Position numbers and translations under genes: made by a program
The notes under the pieces: generated by a model
The model's input: only the letters and a program-made list of their open reading frames with translations
Told to the model about the DNA's origin: nothing
Database searches by the model: none
Source of the DNA: Lactobacillus johnsonii
Lineage (GTDB): Bacteria > Bacillota > Bacilli > Lactobacillales > Lactobacillaceae
Reading direction: 5' to 3'
Length of the DNA stretch: 64,000 nucleotides
Assembly (NCBI RefSeq): GCF_013487865.1
Contig: NZ_CP047409.1
Location: 1,488,001 to 1,552,000, forward strand
Shown: positions 25,180 to 31,438 of the stretch, piece by piece
Layout: each line of letters begins with the position of its first letter
Numbering within the stretch: the first letter of the stretch is position 1

Positions 25180-26090
25180 TACTTACTTGTCCTTTCTTCT
25201 TCAATTACTTCATAGTTAATTTGCTTTTGTTTGATATACTTCGATAATTCTGCAATCTTAGAAGTCTTATCGGTAAATTTAAGACCAACACTGGTTAAAT
25301 TACTTACTAATTCACCTGTCTTTTCATCAACAGCTGTGCCATCTTCCAAAATGGTATAAGTACTATTTTTAGAGCCATTTAATGAGTGTTCAGCAGTTAA
25401 CTGAACAGAGTATGCATGATCCTTTTCCATTTGATTGATAACTTCTGTAGCATCTTTAATCTTTAATAATTCAATATAAGGATTAGGGTTAACAACTGGA
25501 GCAGTAAAAGATTTAGCCTTTTCAATAATCATCTTAATAATCTCTTGTTTATTTTTTCTTTGCTGAAGAGCAATTTCAAAGCGTTCTCTTGCATCTTTTT
25601 CTATTTTTGGCCAAGAGATAGACTTATTATCCCAATTGTCTTGATAGTCAATAGATTGTAATGGTAAATCATATGAAATAGCTAATTCACCTAGTTTTTG
25701 AAGATTAATCTGATGCTTATCTTTTCTAGCCTGATTATCAATATCTTTGATCCCCTTACCAATATGATCGGCAGCATCTTTGGGAATGGTCGCTAGAACT
25801 TTCATATTCTTATCAAATTCAATTACTTGATTGGCAATAACTTTTACAGTTCTTTTTCTTTCATCATCTAATAGCTTTTTTAATCGGTTAAGTTCAGCTC
25901 TAGTCTTTTTATCTGCTTCATAAGATTCAGGAGTAACAACGTAGTTATTCCAACCTTCTGCCTTTTCTTCTACTAATTTTTTTAGTTTATTCATATTTTG
26001 AAAATTAATTTTTGCTGGTTGATATTCTAAAGAAAAATCATTATTTTCAAACGTAATTAATTCTTGTTTGGCTTTGTTAATCTTATTCAT
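25179..26090 (-). CDS. DUF1351-family phage recombination-associated protein
   Basis: 303 residues. The start (FENNDFSLEYQPAKINFQN) and the WNNYVVTPESYEADKKTRAE stretch are typical of DUF1351 proteins, which are regularly encoded just before ERF or RecT annealing genes in Gram-positive phages. The middle is a long charged coiled coil (about 55-215). A Tyr-rich C-terminus follows. A role with the annealing protein is inferred from conserved neighbourhood; the biochemical function is not known. Confidence 0.82.
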   Translation of the reverse strand: MNKINKAKQELITFENNDFSLEYQPAKINFQNMNKLKKLVEEKAEGWNNYVVTPESYEADKKTRAELNRLKKLLDDERKRTVKVIANQVIEFDKNMKVLATIPKDAADHIGKGIKDIDNQARKDKHQINLQKLGELAISYDLPLQSIDYQDNWDNKSISWPKIEKDARERFEIALQQRKNKQEIIKMIIEKAKSFTAPVVNPNPYIELLKIKDATEVINQMEKDHAYSVQLTAEHSLNGSKNSTYTILEDGTAVDEKTGELVSNLTSVGLKFTDKTSKIAELSKYIKQKQINYEVIEEERTSK

Positions 26091-26120
26091 GTTATAATTC
26101 CTTTGGTTCTATATATTTTT

Positions 26121-26273
26121 CTAGTCGTTAGCTGTTGGCGCAGTTAGCGGCTTTTTTGTTAACATTAAATCTGTTCTAAACTGACGTTGATACTCGTCTT
26201 CAATGATTTGCTGCTTTGTTTCTTTTGTGAAAAAAGCATTGCTGCTACTAATTAATCGTGTTTCTAAATTCAT
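26121..26273 (-). CDS. 50-residue small phage protein
   Basis: ATG 26273 to TAG 26121, product beginning MNLETRLISSSNAFFTKETK. A long purine-rich AAGGGGGGGTG stretch lies just before the ATG as a strong ribosome site. It is hydrophilic with one helical charged part (KQQIIEDEYQRQFR). It sits between the DUF1351 gene and a small membrane gene. Function unknown. Confidence 0.5.
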   Translation of the reverse strand: MNLETRLISSSNAFFTKETKQQIIEDEYQRQFRTDLMLTKKPLTAPTAND

Positions 26274-26288
26274 TACATTCACCCCCCC

Positions 26289-26435
26289 TTAAATATTTGG
26301 AAAAACTGCAGTAAATATTGTGAATATAAAGGTAATAAATATTCCGATAAATCCGCCTAATGCTAAGAAATCTGTTTCCCGGCAATTCAAATCAACGTGA
26401 AACCAATTATTTACTACTCTGTTAAACCATCTCAT
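26289..26435 (-). CDS. 48-residue phage membrane protein
   Basis: ATG 26435 to TAA 26289, product MRWFNRVVNNWFHVDLNCRE then a 20-residue hydrophobic helix rich in Ile and Phe (GGFIGIFITFIFTIFTAVF). It overlaps the end of the excisionase-like gene by 14 bases. A single-span small membrane protein; function unknown. Confidence 0.5.
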   Translation of the reverse strand: MRWFNRVVNNWFHVDLNCRETDFLALGGFIGIFITFIFTIFTAVFPNI

Positions 26436-26706
26436 CGTTGCTCATCATCCTATCTAAATCTGCTCTTGCATATCTAACTACTCCGCAAACAATGCGGGGT
26501 GTAATTATTCCGTCTTTCCGCCATTTATCAAATGTACTTCGGCTAACTCCGCAATAGTTAGCAGCATCCCCTACATTGAAATACCCTTGTGATGCATATT
26601 TTTTAATTAAAGATTTAGCATCCTTTTTTGAAAGAAAATTATCACTAACATCAGGTATTTCCTCACGAATCATTGAACGGAGAGCTGCTGAATTAATTAA
26701 ATTCAT
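26422..26706 (-). CDS. Excisionase/MerR-type helix-turn-helix protein
   Basis: 94 residues from ATG 26706 (MNLINSAALRSMI), chosen because GGAG lies 8 bases before it; a longer form from 26754 would overlap another small gene. The C-terminal half, YFNVGDAANYCGVSRSTFDK then WRKDGIITPRIVCGVVRYAR, is a winged helix of the Xis/AlpA type. In phages this family gives excisionases or DNA architectural proteins. It is far from the integrase, so either role is open. Confidence 0.75.
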   Translation of the reverse strand: MNLINSAALRSMIREEIPDVSDNFLSKKDAKSLIKKYASQGYFNVGDAANYCGVSRSTFDKWRKDGIITPRIVCGVVRYARADLDRMMSNDEMV

Positions 26707-26707
26707 A

Positions 26708-26851
26708 TCAATCACTCCATTTTTTATCCAATACATCAGCATTCCTAAATTCATTAGTCTCTTTAATGCTGAAATAATCTACTTGTTTAAGATGCATAAA
26801 ACTTAGAATTTGTTGGATCTCTTCTGATTTACCTTCTATCGTTAGTTTCAT
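26708..26851 (-). CDS. 47-residue small phage protein
   Basis: ATG 26851 to TGA 26708, product MKLTIEGKSEEIQQILSFMH and on, preceded by AGGTGA at good spacing. The opening looks like a short beta-helix unit found in small phage proteins between XRE and antirepressor genes. It overlaps an XRE remnant read in another frame. Function unknown. Confidence 0.55.
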   Translation of the reverse strand: MKLTIEGKSEEIQQILSFMHLKQVDYFSIKETNEFRNADVLDKKWSD

Positions 26852-26909
26852 CTTTATCACCTCTCAATTCATCCAAGCTGACACCCAAAGCGTCAGCAAT
26901 TTTACACAT
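26829..26909 (-). pseudogene. Remnant of an XRE repressor C-terminal helix-turn-helix end
   Basis: A 26-codon frame reads MCKIADALGVSLDELRGDKD and then DETNDRR. The CKIADALGVSLDEL part is the characteristic end of an XRE/CI-like domain. Upstream in the same frame only a few residues (LPFGT) remain before a stop, while a zinc-ribbon gene is read in the other frame. The likely reading is that a deletion joined the zinc-ribbon gene to the tail of an old XRE gene. Confidence 0.5.
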
Positions 26910-27072
26910 AGTTCCGAAAGGTAGAAATTAATTTGTTTCCACATTGTTCACAGTAATTGCCATTATGAACAACATTGTGGCAATTACTACATACAACCAA
27001 ATTCATTAGATTAAAGTACTTATTGGCAGCTTCCATAAAAATGAGCTGCTTTTTCTTTTGCTCTTCGTTCAC
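26902..27072 (-). CDS. 56-residue zinc-ribbon protein (GTG start)
   Basis: GTG 27072 to TAA 26902 with AAGGAG seven bases upstream. After a helix (NEEQKKKQLIFMEAANKYF) comes CSNCHNVVHNGNYCEQCGNK, a CxxC-x(9-10)-CxxC zinc ribbon. Its last residues lie at the junction with the XRE remnant, so the C-terminus may be altered. A small nucleic-acid or protein binding role is probable for zinc ribbons; nothing more specific can be said. Confidence 0.6.
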   Translation of the reverse strand: MNEEQKKKQLIFMEAANKYFNLMNLVVCSNCHNVVHNGNYCEQCGNKLISTFRNYV

Positions 27073-27128
27073 CGATATCTCCTTATTTGATAAAATTACA
27101 TATATTTAAATAATCAAAAGGTCTAATT

Positions 27129-27602
27129 ATGAAATTGAATTCAACAAATATCACTACTGTCATTGCTATTGCCGCTATTGTTTCCCCTGTACTAGTTCAA
27201 ATTATTAAAAGCTTTTTTGATTATCGTTTAAATAAAAGAGAATTTGATTTAAAACAATCTATTAGGGATGACAATAAACGTGAAAGAGATAGTAAGATAA
27301 AAAAACAAGACAGAGAACAATATGTACATGCTTTATTAGATTTCGTATCTGCAATTAATGAATGTGTCGTTCTATACTCAAATTCAGCCACTATAAAAGA
27401 TAGGTTCGTTAAACGACGTGAAGCTGTTAATCTTGGACTTATGCTTCTGCCTTATCTCCAAACAAATGATCAAAAAATTATCCTTAGCGTCATTGAGGAA
27501 TTAGATAAACATGACCCAAATTTCAATGATCTTCACGCTCAATCTAAAAAAGTTAACTCTGAAATTTTACGTTTGCTAAACAAACAATATATAAAAGATT
27601 AG
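27129..27602 (+). CDS. Membrane-anchored coiled-coil protein, plus-strand cargo gene in the early region
   Basis: 157 residues. A hydrophobic helix at about 8-29 is followed by a highly charged coiled coil (LNKREFDLKQSIRDDNKRER) and a helical C-terminal part, so the protein is probably anchored with most of it in the cytoplasm. It is read against the surrounding minus-strand early genes and has its own upstream AT-rich region, the usual look of a phage accessory gene expressed in lysogens. It may take part in exclusion of other phages; this is inference. It converges on a small minus-strand membrane gene with which it overlaps by 27 bases. Confidence 0.7.
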   Translation: MKLNSTNITTVIAIAAIVSPVLVQIIKSFFDYRLNKREFDLKQSIRDDNKRERDSKIKKQDREQYVHALLDFVSAINECVVLYSNSATIKDRFVKRREAVNLGLMLLPYLQTNDQKIILSVIEELDKHDPNFNDLHAQSKKVNSEILRLLNKQYIKD

Positions 27603-27728
27603 AGTTACAAATCCGATATAAATGTAGTAAGGGAAACCTAGGGCTTCCCCTGCTATTCGTTTTAAAATCAATCTGTCTAATAAAACAGCTATAATATCTG
27701 CTATTAAAATCCAAGTGAAATGTTTCAT
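27576..27728 (-). CDS. 50-residue hydrophobic membrane protein, convergent with the gene before it
   Basis: ATG 27728 to TAG 27576, product MKHFTWILIADIIAVLLDRL and then a second hydrophobic helix (YYIYIGFVTLIFYILFV). The last 27 bases lie antisense to the end of the plus-strand membrane gene. The ribosome site is only a weak GAAAGAAAAAG. Two helices and 50 residues would fit a small toxin-like or holin-like peptide, but no name can be supported. Confidence 0.5.
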   Translation of the reverse strand: MKHFTWILIADIIAVLLDRLILKRIAGEALGFPYYIYIGFVTLIFYILFV

Positions 27729-27741
27729 GTACTTTTTCTTT

Positions 27742-27954
27742 CTAATCGTTTAAATAAATCTCGCTCATTCCCAAGAGGTCACAAATATTAGCTAAAAGCT
27801 CATAGTTAGATTCTTGAAGATCTTTCAACTCAAATTTTCTTTCGCCAGTTTTCACACCTGAATCAATAATTGTCGAAACCTTGCCAAATGTTGTATTAGG
27901 ATCATTTAAAGTAATTAATTCTTTGAGTGCATCTTTAACATTTTCGTAATTCAT
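27742..27954 (-). CDS. Small hypothetical phage protein after the antirepressor
   Basis: 70 residues, acidic and helical, with LQESNYELLANICDLLGMSE near the end. It starts two bases after the antirepressor stop, so it is translated from the same message. No family is recognised. Similar small proteins often follow antirepressor genes in lactobacillus prophages. Confidence 0.6.
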   Translation of the reverse strand: MNYENVKDALKELITLNDPNTTFGKVSTIIDSGVKTGERKFELKDLQESNYELLANICDLLGMSEIYLND

Positions 27955-27956
27955 AA

Positions 27957-28754
27957 TTATTTCTCCACTTCTTTCTTAACTGCTTTCATCCCCGCATCGG
28001 TATAAAGCCATTGTGGAACTTCTTTATCAGAATATTGAGACTTACTATTAGCCCAGCGACCGTATTTGTTTTGCCCTGGCTGATTAGCTTTTAGACCTAA
28101 TTTATTAGCCATTCGCCCTACCTTTTGGGCACTAATTCCTAACTTCTTTCCAACTTCTCCTGCACTGTAATATTTAATTTTCATAACAGGAATAGTCATT
28201 TCTCCCGTAATCGTTTCTGCTGCTTTCGCTAGTAAGGCTTGTTTTGAACTGTTCGATTCAGTTGCCATTGCAATTTTATAGAGCATATTAGCTTTACGAG
28301 TAGCTGAATTATCTTTCATGATTTTCAGGCGTTCCTGACTAACAAGAGCTGGCTGATTTTTCTTAATGGCTATTCTCATGTTGAAGTAGTTATCTACTAG
28401 TTCGTCGTAAATATCCCAGGCCTTATCATCATCCATAATTTTCAATAGTTTGGCATACCCACGTTCAGATAATAGGTAAACATGCTGTGTTCTGTTACTA
28501 CCAATTAATCCATTTTCTTTTGCAAAATTTCTAAATCGATCAGATCGATTTAGAAGATCAATAATATCGATTCCCTCTTTAAACCGTTTAATATTGTTAG
28601 TGATTGCTTCGTTAATTTGACGCAATTGTTTTCCATGAATTAGTGCAATATCTCTAACAAGCATTGCTTTCTTGCCTTCACCGAATCCACCTTCAATTCC
28701 AGTGAATTTGAATTTTCCGATCTTTTCTTGACCAATAACTTTTAAAGCTTCCAT
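27957..28754 (-). CDS. Phage antirepressor with ORF6N-type domain
   Basis: 265 residues. Residues about 25-105 (KKAMLVRDIALIHGKQLRQI, RFKEGIDIIDLL, VYLLSERGYAKLLKIM) form an ORF6N/KilA-type DNA-binding domain. A helical linker follows (about 125-185), then a C-terminal KilAC-like part with YYSAGEVGKKLGISAQKVGR and a closing WLYTDAGMKAVKKEV. Antirepressors disable the CI repressor or steer the lytic switch. It lies directly downstream of the Cro-type gene, in the usual place. ATG 28754 has a GGAAAAGTAAGT site upstream. Confidence 0.87.
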   Translation of the reverse strand: MEALKVIGQEKIGKFKFTGIEGGFGEGKKAMLVRDIALIHGKQLRQINEAITNNIKRFKEGIDIIDLLNRSDRFRNFAKENGLIGSNRTQHVYLLSERGYAKLLKIMDDDKAWDIYDELVDNYFNMRIAIKKNQPALVSQERLKIMKDNSATRKANMLYKIAMATESNSSKQALLAKAAETITGEMTIPVMKIKYYSAGEVGKKLGISAQKVGRMANKLGLKANQPGQNKYGRWANSKSQYSDKEVPQWLYTDAGMKAVKKEVEK

Positions 28755-28758
28755 TTAC

Positions 28759-28950
28759 TTACTTTTCCTTTCTAGCTAACTTGAATAAATATTGTGGCGT
28801 AACTCCTAAATAATCAGCCACATCTTGCAAGACATCAGCGCGTGGGATACTTTTATTCCACTTGCTAATAATTCTATTTGAAAGTTGCAAGTCATGTTCA
28901 ATTTGATAAATTGATTTTTTAGACTTCTTTCTTCTTACGGAAGTAATACT
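28759..28950 (-). pseudogene. XRE-type helix-turn-helix frame without a normal start codon
   Basis: The open frame 28759-28950 encodes KKSKKSIYQIEHDLQLSNRI, then SKWNKSIPRADVLQDVADYL and GVTPQYLFKLARKEK, a good XRE domain. No ATG, GTG or suitable TTG lies ahead of the domain; only an ATT is available near 28947. The frame overlaps the end of the Cro-like gene and is in the -1 register to it. It may be a gene that lost its start, start at a rare codon, or be made by frameshift. No canonical slippery heptamer is seen. Confidence 0.5.
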
Positions 28951-29126
28951 TTATAGTCGATACCTAAATAATCTGCTACTTTCTTCAAAGTTGAAATTTT
29001 AGGCTCAACTCTATTCCAACGATAGATTGCATTAGCGCCAACTCCCGATTCTTCACCAATTTCTTTTAGCGATTTTCCCTGGAGCTGTCCAAGTTGTTCA
29101 ATCGTTCTAACAAGTTTATCTGACAT
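28935..29126 (-). CDS. Cro-like XRE repressor
   Basis: 63 residues from ATG 29126 (MSDKLVRTIEQLG), preferred to the longer form at 29168 because AAGGTGG lies just before it. It is almost only an XRE domain: KSLKEIGEESGVGANAIYRW then PKISTLKKVADYLGIDYKVL. It faces away from the CI gene across a 249-base operator region, the classic place of Cro. The recognition helix (GANAIYRW) is nearly the same as in the CI gene (GENSIYRW), so both should bind the same operators. Confidence 0.85.
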   Translation of the reverse strand: MSDKLVRTIEQLGQLQGKSLKEIGEESGVGANAIYRWNRVEPKISTLKKVADYLGIDYKVLLP

Positions 29127-29138
29127 ATTTCCACCTTC

Positions 29139-29168
29139 TTGATAGTTCTCATTGCATTCAACTATCAA
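29139..29168. promoter_or_regulatory. Operator-type inverted repeat upstream of cro
   Basis: TTGATAGTT (29139-29147) and AACTATCAA (29160-29168) form a perfect 9-base inverted repeat. A third copy of the same half-site, TTGATAGTT, lies at 29204-29212, with looser relatives (TATCTATAGTTG near 29233 and TAATAGTTGAA near 29251). These are the likely binding sites for the CI- and Cro-like proteins, which share recognition-helix residues. Confidence 0.65.
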
Positions 29169-29276
29169 AAGTGATACTATTTAAGCATAAGAAATGAGTG
29201 TTATTGATAGTTTTCGAAGTATTTCAATAACCTATCTATAGTTGCACAAATAATAGTTGAATGTTGTTTTTATGTG

Positions 29277-29305
29277 TTGTCCTCCGTTAGGACAATTTAT
29301 ATACT
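29277..29305 (+). promoter_or_regulatory. Probable CI promoter with overlapping palindrome
   Basis: TTGTCC (29277-29282) and TATACT (29300-29305) are spaced by 17 bases and drive toward the CI gene. The -35 box is one arm of the palindrome TTGTCCT-CCGTT-AGGACAA (29277-29295). A protein bound there would block the promoter. The same arms recur near the tRNA cluster at 20,454. Confidence 0.55.
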
Positions 29306-29323
29306 ACTACCATTTTTGGTAGT
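29306..29323 (+). promoter_or_regulatory. Perfect hairpin at the start of the CI transcript
   Basis: ACTACCA (29306-29312) pairs with TGGTAGT (29317-29323) around TTTT, immediately after the -10 box. It can be a DNA operator or a 5' hairpin in the CI mRNA that stabilises it or sets its translation. The CI ATG follows 52 bases later behind AGAAAGAGA. Confidence 0.45.
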
Positions 29324-29375
29324 TGTAAAGCATAAATACAATCATTTTTGATATTTTTTTTAGAAAGAGATAAAA

Positions 29376-29675
29376 ATGAGTATTTATCAAAATATACAAG
29401 AAATAGCACAAGATCGTGGCATGTCGCTGAAAGAAGTCGCTAAAAAAGCTGGGATTGGTGAAAATTCAATATACAGATGGCAAAATCATAAACCCTCTAT
29501 GTCTTCTTTAAATAAAGTAGCTATTGCATTAAATGTGGATGTAGAAGATTTGACAACTGTTGAAGACTCCGAGACGCCAGAATACCGTGCAATACAAAGA
29601 AAAGCGAAAAAGATGACCAATCAAGATCAAAAAAAACTTTTAAATATTATGAAGGCAGCTTTTGGAGATAAATAA
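29376..29675 (+). CDS. CI-like XRE repressor
   Basis: 99 residues. Residues about 5-62 form an XRE domain (MSLKEVAKKAGIGENSIYRW, SSLNKVAIALNVDVEDLT). The C-terminal 35 residues are basic and helical (YRAIQRKAKKMTNQDQKKLL). There is no LexA-type self-cleavage domain; instead an ImmA metallopeptidase is encoded next, so induction probably occurs by cleavage of this short repressor, as in ICEBs1 and phi105-type systems. It is transcribed away from cro. Confidence 0.85.
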   Translation: MSIYQNIQEIAQDRGMSLKEVAKKAGIGENSIYRWQNHKPSMSSLNKVAIALNVDVEDLTTVEDSETPEYRAIQRKAKKMTNQDQKKLLNIMKAAFGDK

Positions 29676-29678
29676 CAT

Positions 29679-30353
29679 ATGGAAAAAATACCGGATTATG
29701 CACTTGCTCAACAAAAAGCAACTGATTTATTAAAAGCAGTTAATTATTCAAAATTACCTATAGATCCCTTAGAAATTGCCACTTTAATTTCTAACATGAC
29801 CATAAAAACTTTTGGTGATATTTCTAAAGAGACTAACTATTCAATCCAAGAAATTAGTGATTCATTGGATACCACAGATGGTGATCTCATTTTTAAACCT
29901 GCTCAAAACAAATATGTGTTACTTTATAACGAAAATGTTTTTAGTCAAAATAGGATTAGATTTACACAAGCACATGAATTAGGACATTATTTTTTAAATC
30001 ACGTTGAAAATAGTGATAATTGTTTATCTGCTCATAGAAACTTAAATGATGAAGAATACGATGTAATGGAAAAAGAAGCTAATTATTTTGCTAAACGTTT
30101 ATTAGCTCCAATTCCATTAATAGTGGCCACGATAGAAAAAATTAGTGACAATATTTTATATCCATATGAAATAGCTACTGAATTTGGCTTAAGTGATCAA
30201 ACAACAGAATATGTGATTGACAACATGAAAAATTTAAGAAAATGGCCACAAGATAGAGAGTTAGAAAATCAATTTAAAACTTCTCTAGTGAAAAATATTA
30301 ATTCAATCAATCTTACTAGAAACAATCAAATTGATAAAGAAATTATCCTCTAA
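29679..30353 (+). CDS. ImmA/IrrE-family metallopeptidase
   Basis: 224 residues, starting four bases after the CI stop. The zinc site is FTQAHELGHYFLNH: His99, Glu100, His103, with a later Glu in MEKEANYFAKRLLAP as the third ligand. The family's known role is to cut an XRE repressor when activated by DNA damage or cell signalling. Next to a short CI lacking a peptidase domain this gives a complete repressor/anti-repressor pair. Residues beyond 160 are helical. Confidence 0.9.
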   Translation: MEKIPDYALAQQKATDLLKAVNYSKLPIDPLEIATLISNMTIKTFGDISKETNYSIQEISDSLDTTDGDLIFKPAQNKYVLLYNENVFSQNRIRFTQAHELGHYFLNHVENSDNCLSAHRNLNDEEYDVMEKEANYFAKRLLAPIPLIVATIEKISDNILYPYEIATEFGLSDQTTEYVIDNMKNLRKWPQDRELENQFKTSLVKNINSINLTRNNQIDKEIIL

Positions 30354-30406
30354 CTAGCCACACTTAAATATATTTAATACAAGAGATTGATTTGGAAAAT
30401 AAAAAA

Positions 30407-30424
30407 GCCACTTAATTTAGTGAC
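30407..30424 (-). terminator. Terminator between ImmA and a small minus-strand gene
   Basis: GCCACT (30407-30412) pairs with AGTGAC (30419-30424) with one G-T pair; on the minus strand TTTTTTATTTT follows. It overlaps the stop of the small gene at 30417 and should end its transcript; it may also weakly stop readthrough from immA. Confidence 0.65.
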
Positions 30425-30641
30425 TTTTACGTTTAGGAGATGGGCTATTGAGAGATTCTTCAAGTAAATATCTCAGCTCATCTGGATTATTCCATTTTAC
30501 AATTGCTTCTGCTTTTGCATCATCATATGAAATATCTGATCTTGCTTGAAGCAAAGTAATATAAAGATTTATTGATTGCCAATAAGTTAATTTATTTAGA
30601 AACTTGGTGATATTATTCGATTGCAAAACCTCATTAAACAA
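30417..30641 (-). CDS. Small minus-strand gene between the immunity and cargo genes
   Basis: 74 residues from TTG 30641, chosen because GGGAGG lies nine bases before it; a longer version to 30707 has no ribosome site. The product is helical with YWQSINLYITLLQARSDISY and an acidic end, then PKRKSH. A good terminator follows. Its first 21 bases overlap the start of the plus-strand membrane gene. No family is recognised. Confidence 0.5.
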   Translation of the reverse strand: MFNEVLQSNNITKFLNKLTYWQSINLYITLLQARSDISYDDAKAEAIVKWNNPDELRYLLEESLNSPSPKRKSH

Positions 30642-31049
30642 GTTCTTTGGCCTCCCGTCATTAAATATCCGCTGGCTTTTATAGGAATCATTATTACATT
30701 TGTTCAAATAATAATTACACTAACAAACAGTATCAATACACTTTGGAAACAACGTATTTTTTGGATATATGTATCTTTAATTATTATTATATATCTCCTA
30801 GGCCTCATAACCAATTGCTTCTTACTGGCTATAAAGCTTAACAAATTAATCGTAAACAATAATGGATTAGCTAAACAACATCAAATAGACTTAGGCGATA
30901 AGAAAAAATTAAAAGCATATATTAAACAAAAAAATATTTTCTTTGAAGAGTGTTGGAAGCGATTGTCTTCCGAGGATAAACGAATGGCATTTATTGAATC
31001 TGAAAGAAGAAAGGAAACAATAGACTTTGAAAGTAGTGAAGATAATTAG
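30621..31049 (+). CDS. Membrane protein of the lysogenic cargo module
   Basis: 142 residues. Two hydrophobic helices (about 15-36 and 46-70) are followed by a charged, helical tail (KKLKAYIKQKNIFFEECWKR). The proposed start is TTG 30621; no ATG is available, so the exact start is uncertain. Its end overlaps the next gene by 23 bases. It is expressed in the same direction as ci and immA, so it is probably active in the lysogen. Confidence 0.6.
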   Translation: MQNLIKQVLWPPVIKYPLAFIGIIITFVQIIITLTNSINTLWKQRIFWIYVSLIIIIYLLGLITNCFLLAIKLNKLIVNNNGLAKQHQIDLGDKKKLKAYIKQKNIFFEECWKRLSSEDKRMAFIESERRKETIDFESSEDN

Positions 31050-31413
31050 TACAAAACAAATAGTCGTTAATGCCGGATCTAAGGACGGTATCAAAGAAGG
31101 TCAACAACTAGAAATTATTGATAAAATAGGTGATGAACCTGTTGTAGATCCTGAAAGTGGCGAAAATCTTGGCTATTTGAATATTTCTAAAGGTAAGGTA
31201 ATAGTCTCAAGAGTCTTTCCTAAAATGAGTATTGCTGAAGCTCCTTCTGAAACATATAGCGTGTTCGATCAATTGACAGGAACATTCAAAATGCCGAGTA
31301 CTACTATTCAATCCGATTTAAATGTTGATCCCAAGGAAATTACAGGTGGTCTACCATCACCTTCCAAAGATCCCATTAGAGTCGGAGATACAGTAATCAA
31401 AATAAATGAATAA
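31027..31413 (+). CDS. Small beta-rich protein of the lysogenic cargo module
   Basis: 128 residues from TTG 31027, with AAAGGA upstream. The pattern IVVNAGSKDGIKEGQQLEII then DPESGENLGYLNISKGKVIV and VSRVFPKMSIAEA is a compact beta domain often seen in small bacterial and phage proteins beginning with such a 'GS.DGIK.G' turn. No signal peptide is visible. It is placed between a membrane protein and a lipoprotein, hinting at a shared envelope-linked role. Function unknown. Confidence 0.65.
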   Translation: MKVVKIISTKQIVVNAGSKDGIKEGQQLEIIDKIGDEPVVDPESGENLGYLNISKGKVIVSRVFPKMSIAEAPSETYSVFDQLTGTFKMPSTTIQSDLNVDPKEITGGLPSPSKDPIRVGDTVIKINE

Positions 31414-31438
31414 AGTAAAAGCAAGTATAGGAAAATAA

